Shown here piece after piece: positions 63,313 through 64,000 of a stretch of 64,000 nucleotides of DNA; the first letter of the stretch is position 1; each line of letters begins with the position of its first letter. Under the pieces are notes generated by a model. It did no database searches. It had not been told where the DNA came from and was given only the letters and a program-made list of their open reading frames with translations. The stretch is from Orobanche coerulescens (taxonomy: Eukaryota > Streptophyta > Magnoliopsida > Lamiales > Orobanchaceae), in the NCBI GenBank assembly GCA_033398695.1, contig CM065803.1, positions 44,941,501 to 45,005,500 on the forward strand, given 5' to 3'. A program made the translations under genes and the position numbers.

Positions 63313-64000
63313 CTCATAAATTCGGGGCTTGCCGGCCCCCGAACCGGACGCTCCCGTCTAATAGCTCTTGGCTCTGCCTTTATTAGCTCCTGTCGTCTTG
63401 AATGACGCGGACTGATTGGCCTGATTCTGCACTGCTGAATGTCTCGGGGCCTGGGATGACGCTGGAGTAGGTTTAGAGTATCTTCGCAAAAATGTGCCTT
63501 ATGCCCAGCAATCCCACAGTTATGGCATGTGACAGTCTGCCTCGGACACTTGGTGCTGAAATGACCCTGTTCTTCACAGTTGAAATATGTGATGGCCAAA
63601 CAGGCCGCTCGTGACTGAGATTCCGCGGGTATAGGCGCCATAGGAGGTCGCTCAAAAAAGTAGAGCCCGCACGAGGTTTCTTGAAAGTGGCTTGGCTGCT
63701 GTCAGACTGATTACGATTCTTTGACTTCTTGCCAGCAGATGAAGGTTGTTGCTTAGCAATCTCCTTAGCAGTAAGCTCATAAGTAAGAGCTTTCTCAATA
63801 AATTCGTCCAGAGTGGTGCAATTGAGATTAAGCAACTGCATCCGCATTCGAGGCTTCAACCTCTTGCTGAAATACTTGATCTTGTCCGCCTCAGAGTGAA
63901 TAATGGACGAGGCGAAAGGAAGTAGCTCCTGAAATTTCTCCGCGATGGCGAGAACATCATCGTCCGCTGAGAGGTCGGGAGTGAGTAATTTTGACAACTT
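63309..64000 (-). pseudogene. gag: E gag C-terminal half, zinc knuckles; continues past window
   Basis: Two frames. 63473-63997 holds the end of the gag core (KIKYFSKRLKPRMRMQLLNL, FIEKALTYELTAKEIAK). A homopolymer indel near 63650 shifts to 63309-63641, which has two zinc knuckles. The second, CHNCGIAGHKAHFC, is intact; the first reads YFNCEEQGHFSTKC, with Tyr for its first Cys (63585-63587). The N-terminus lies outside the window. Confidence 0.85.

Larger units (their letters stand above)
60420..64000 (-). mobile_element. E: Ty3/gypsy chromovirus, Tekay/Del-like, partial
   Basis: Minus-strand element running off the right edge: gag with zinc knuckles, protease, RT and RNase H, followed directly by the inner part of a 3' LTR. 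Integrase, chromodomain, purine tract and the start of the 3' LTR are missing, so an internal deletion near 61360-61383 is inferred. The LTR end GGGGTGTTACA and RT motif [11 protein letters not shown] fit Tekay/Del; without the chromodomain the assignment is moderate. Confidence 0.8.

Overview
The window is transposon-packed nuclear DNA of a flowering plant, probably a eudicot. I cannot name the species. The evidence is Ty3/gypsy elements of the Tat and Tekay-like types, a Copia element of the SIRE type, a TTF-zinc-finger hAT transposon, a CACTA-like subterminal repeat array and a plant clade-D PP2C gene fragment. I see no intact host gene, rRNA, tRNA or CRISPR array. All coding sequence except the PP2C fragment belongs to mobile elements, and nearly every frame is broken.

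Layout. 1-3334 is a minus-strand, gag-only LTR element (TG1), cut by the left window edge. 3335-9212 is older AT-rich DNA with a CACTA-like remnant, a near-perfect inverted duplication of PP2C coding sequence (5172-5655) leading into a PP2C pseudogene, and LTR-like debris. 9221-12580 is a hAT transposon with an exact 8-bp target duplication. 12723-22865 is a complete but inactivated Tat element (F, minus strand) with gag, protease, RT, two RNase H domains, integrase and an antisense ORF that has its own TATA box. From 24458 to the right edge the window is element A, a giant-LTR element (LTR about 4.7 kb) with only 386 bp between its LTRs. Its 5' LTR is split by TG2 (25961-38476), and TG2's own 5' LTR is split by element C (26043-34114, LTRs about 2.9 kb, no coding capacity). 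A's 3' LTR is split by TG3 (42633-58999), which is itself split by a SIRE-type Copia (45706-57963), and then by E (60420 to the end, minus strand), a Tekay-like element with gag and pol but no integrase.

Target-site duplications establish the nesting: GGCAG for C, TATAT for TG2, ACGTA for TG3, CGAAA for Copia, ACATG for F and ATAAAGAT for hAT. Because A has two LTRs, each LTR keeps the empty site for insertions into the other. This gives a relative order: A first; then TG2, TG3 and E; then C inside TG2 and Copia inside TG3.

How the parts relate. TG1, TG2 and TG3 carry LTR, primer-site, gag and 3'-tail sequences homologous to F but lack everything from the gag zinc knuckle to the antisense ORF. 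They look like a gag-retaining non-autonomous family living on a Tat partner. Likewise A shares LTR-end modules with E, so an E-like element could have mobilised A. The LTRs of A and C share arrays of a 12-bp palindrome just upstream of their TATA boxes. The Tat/TG LTRs share GCGATCGC-flanked AT modules near their TATA boxes and a TCTCGCGAGA palindrome in U5. These are the main candidate regulatory systems here.
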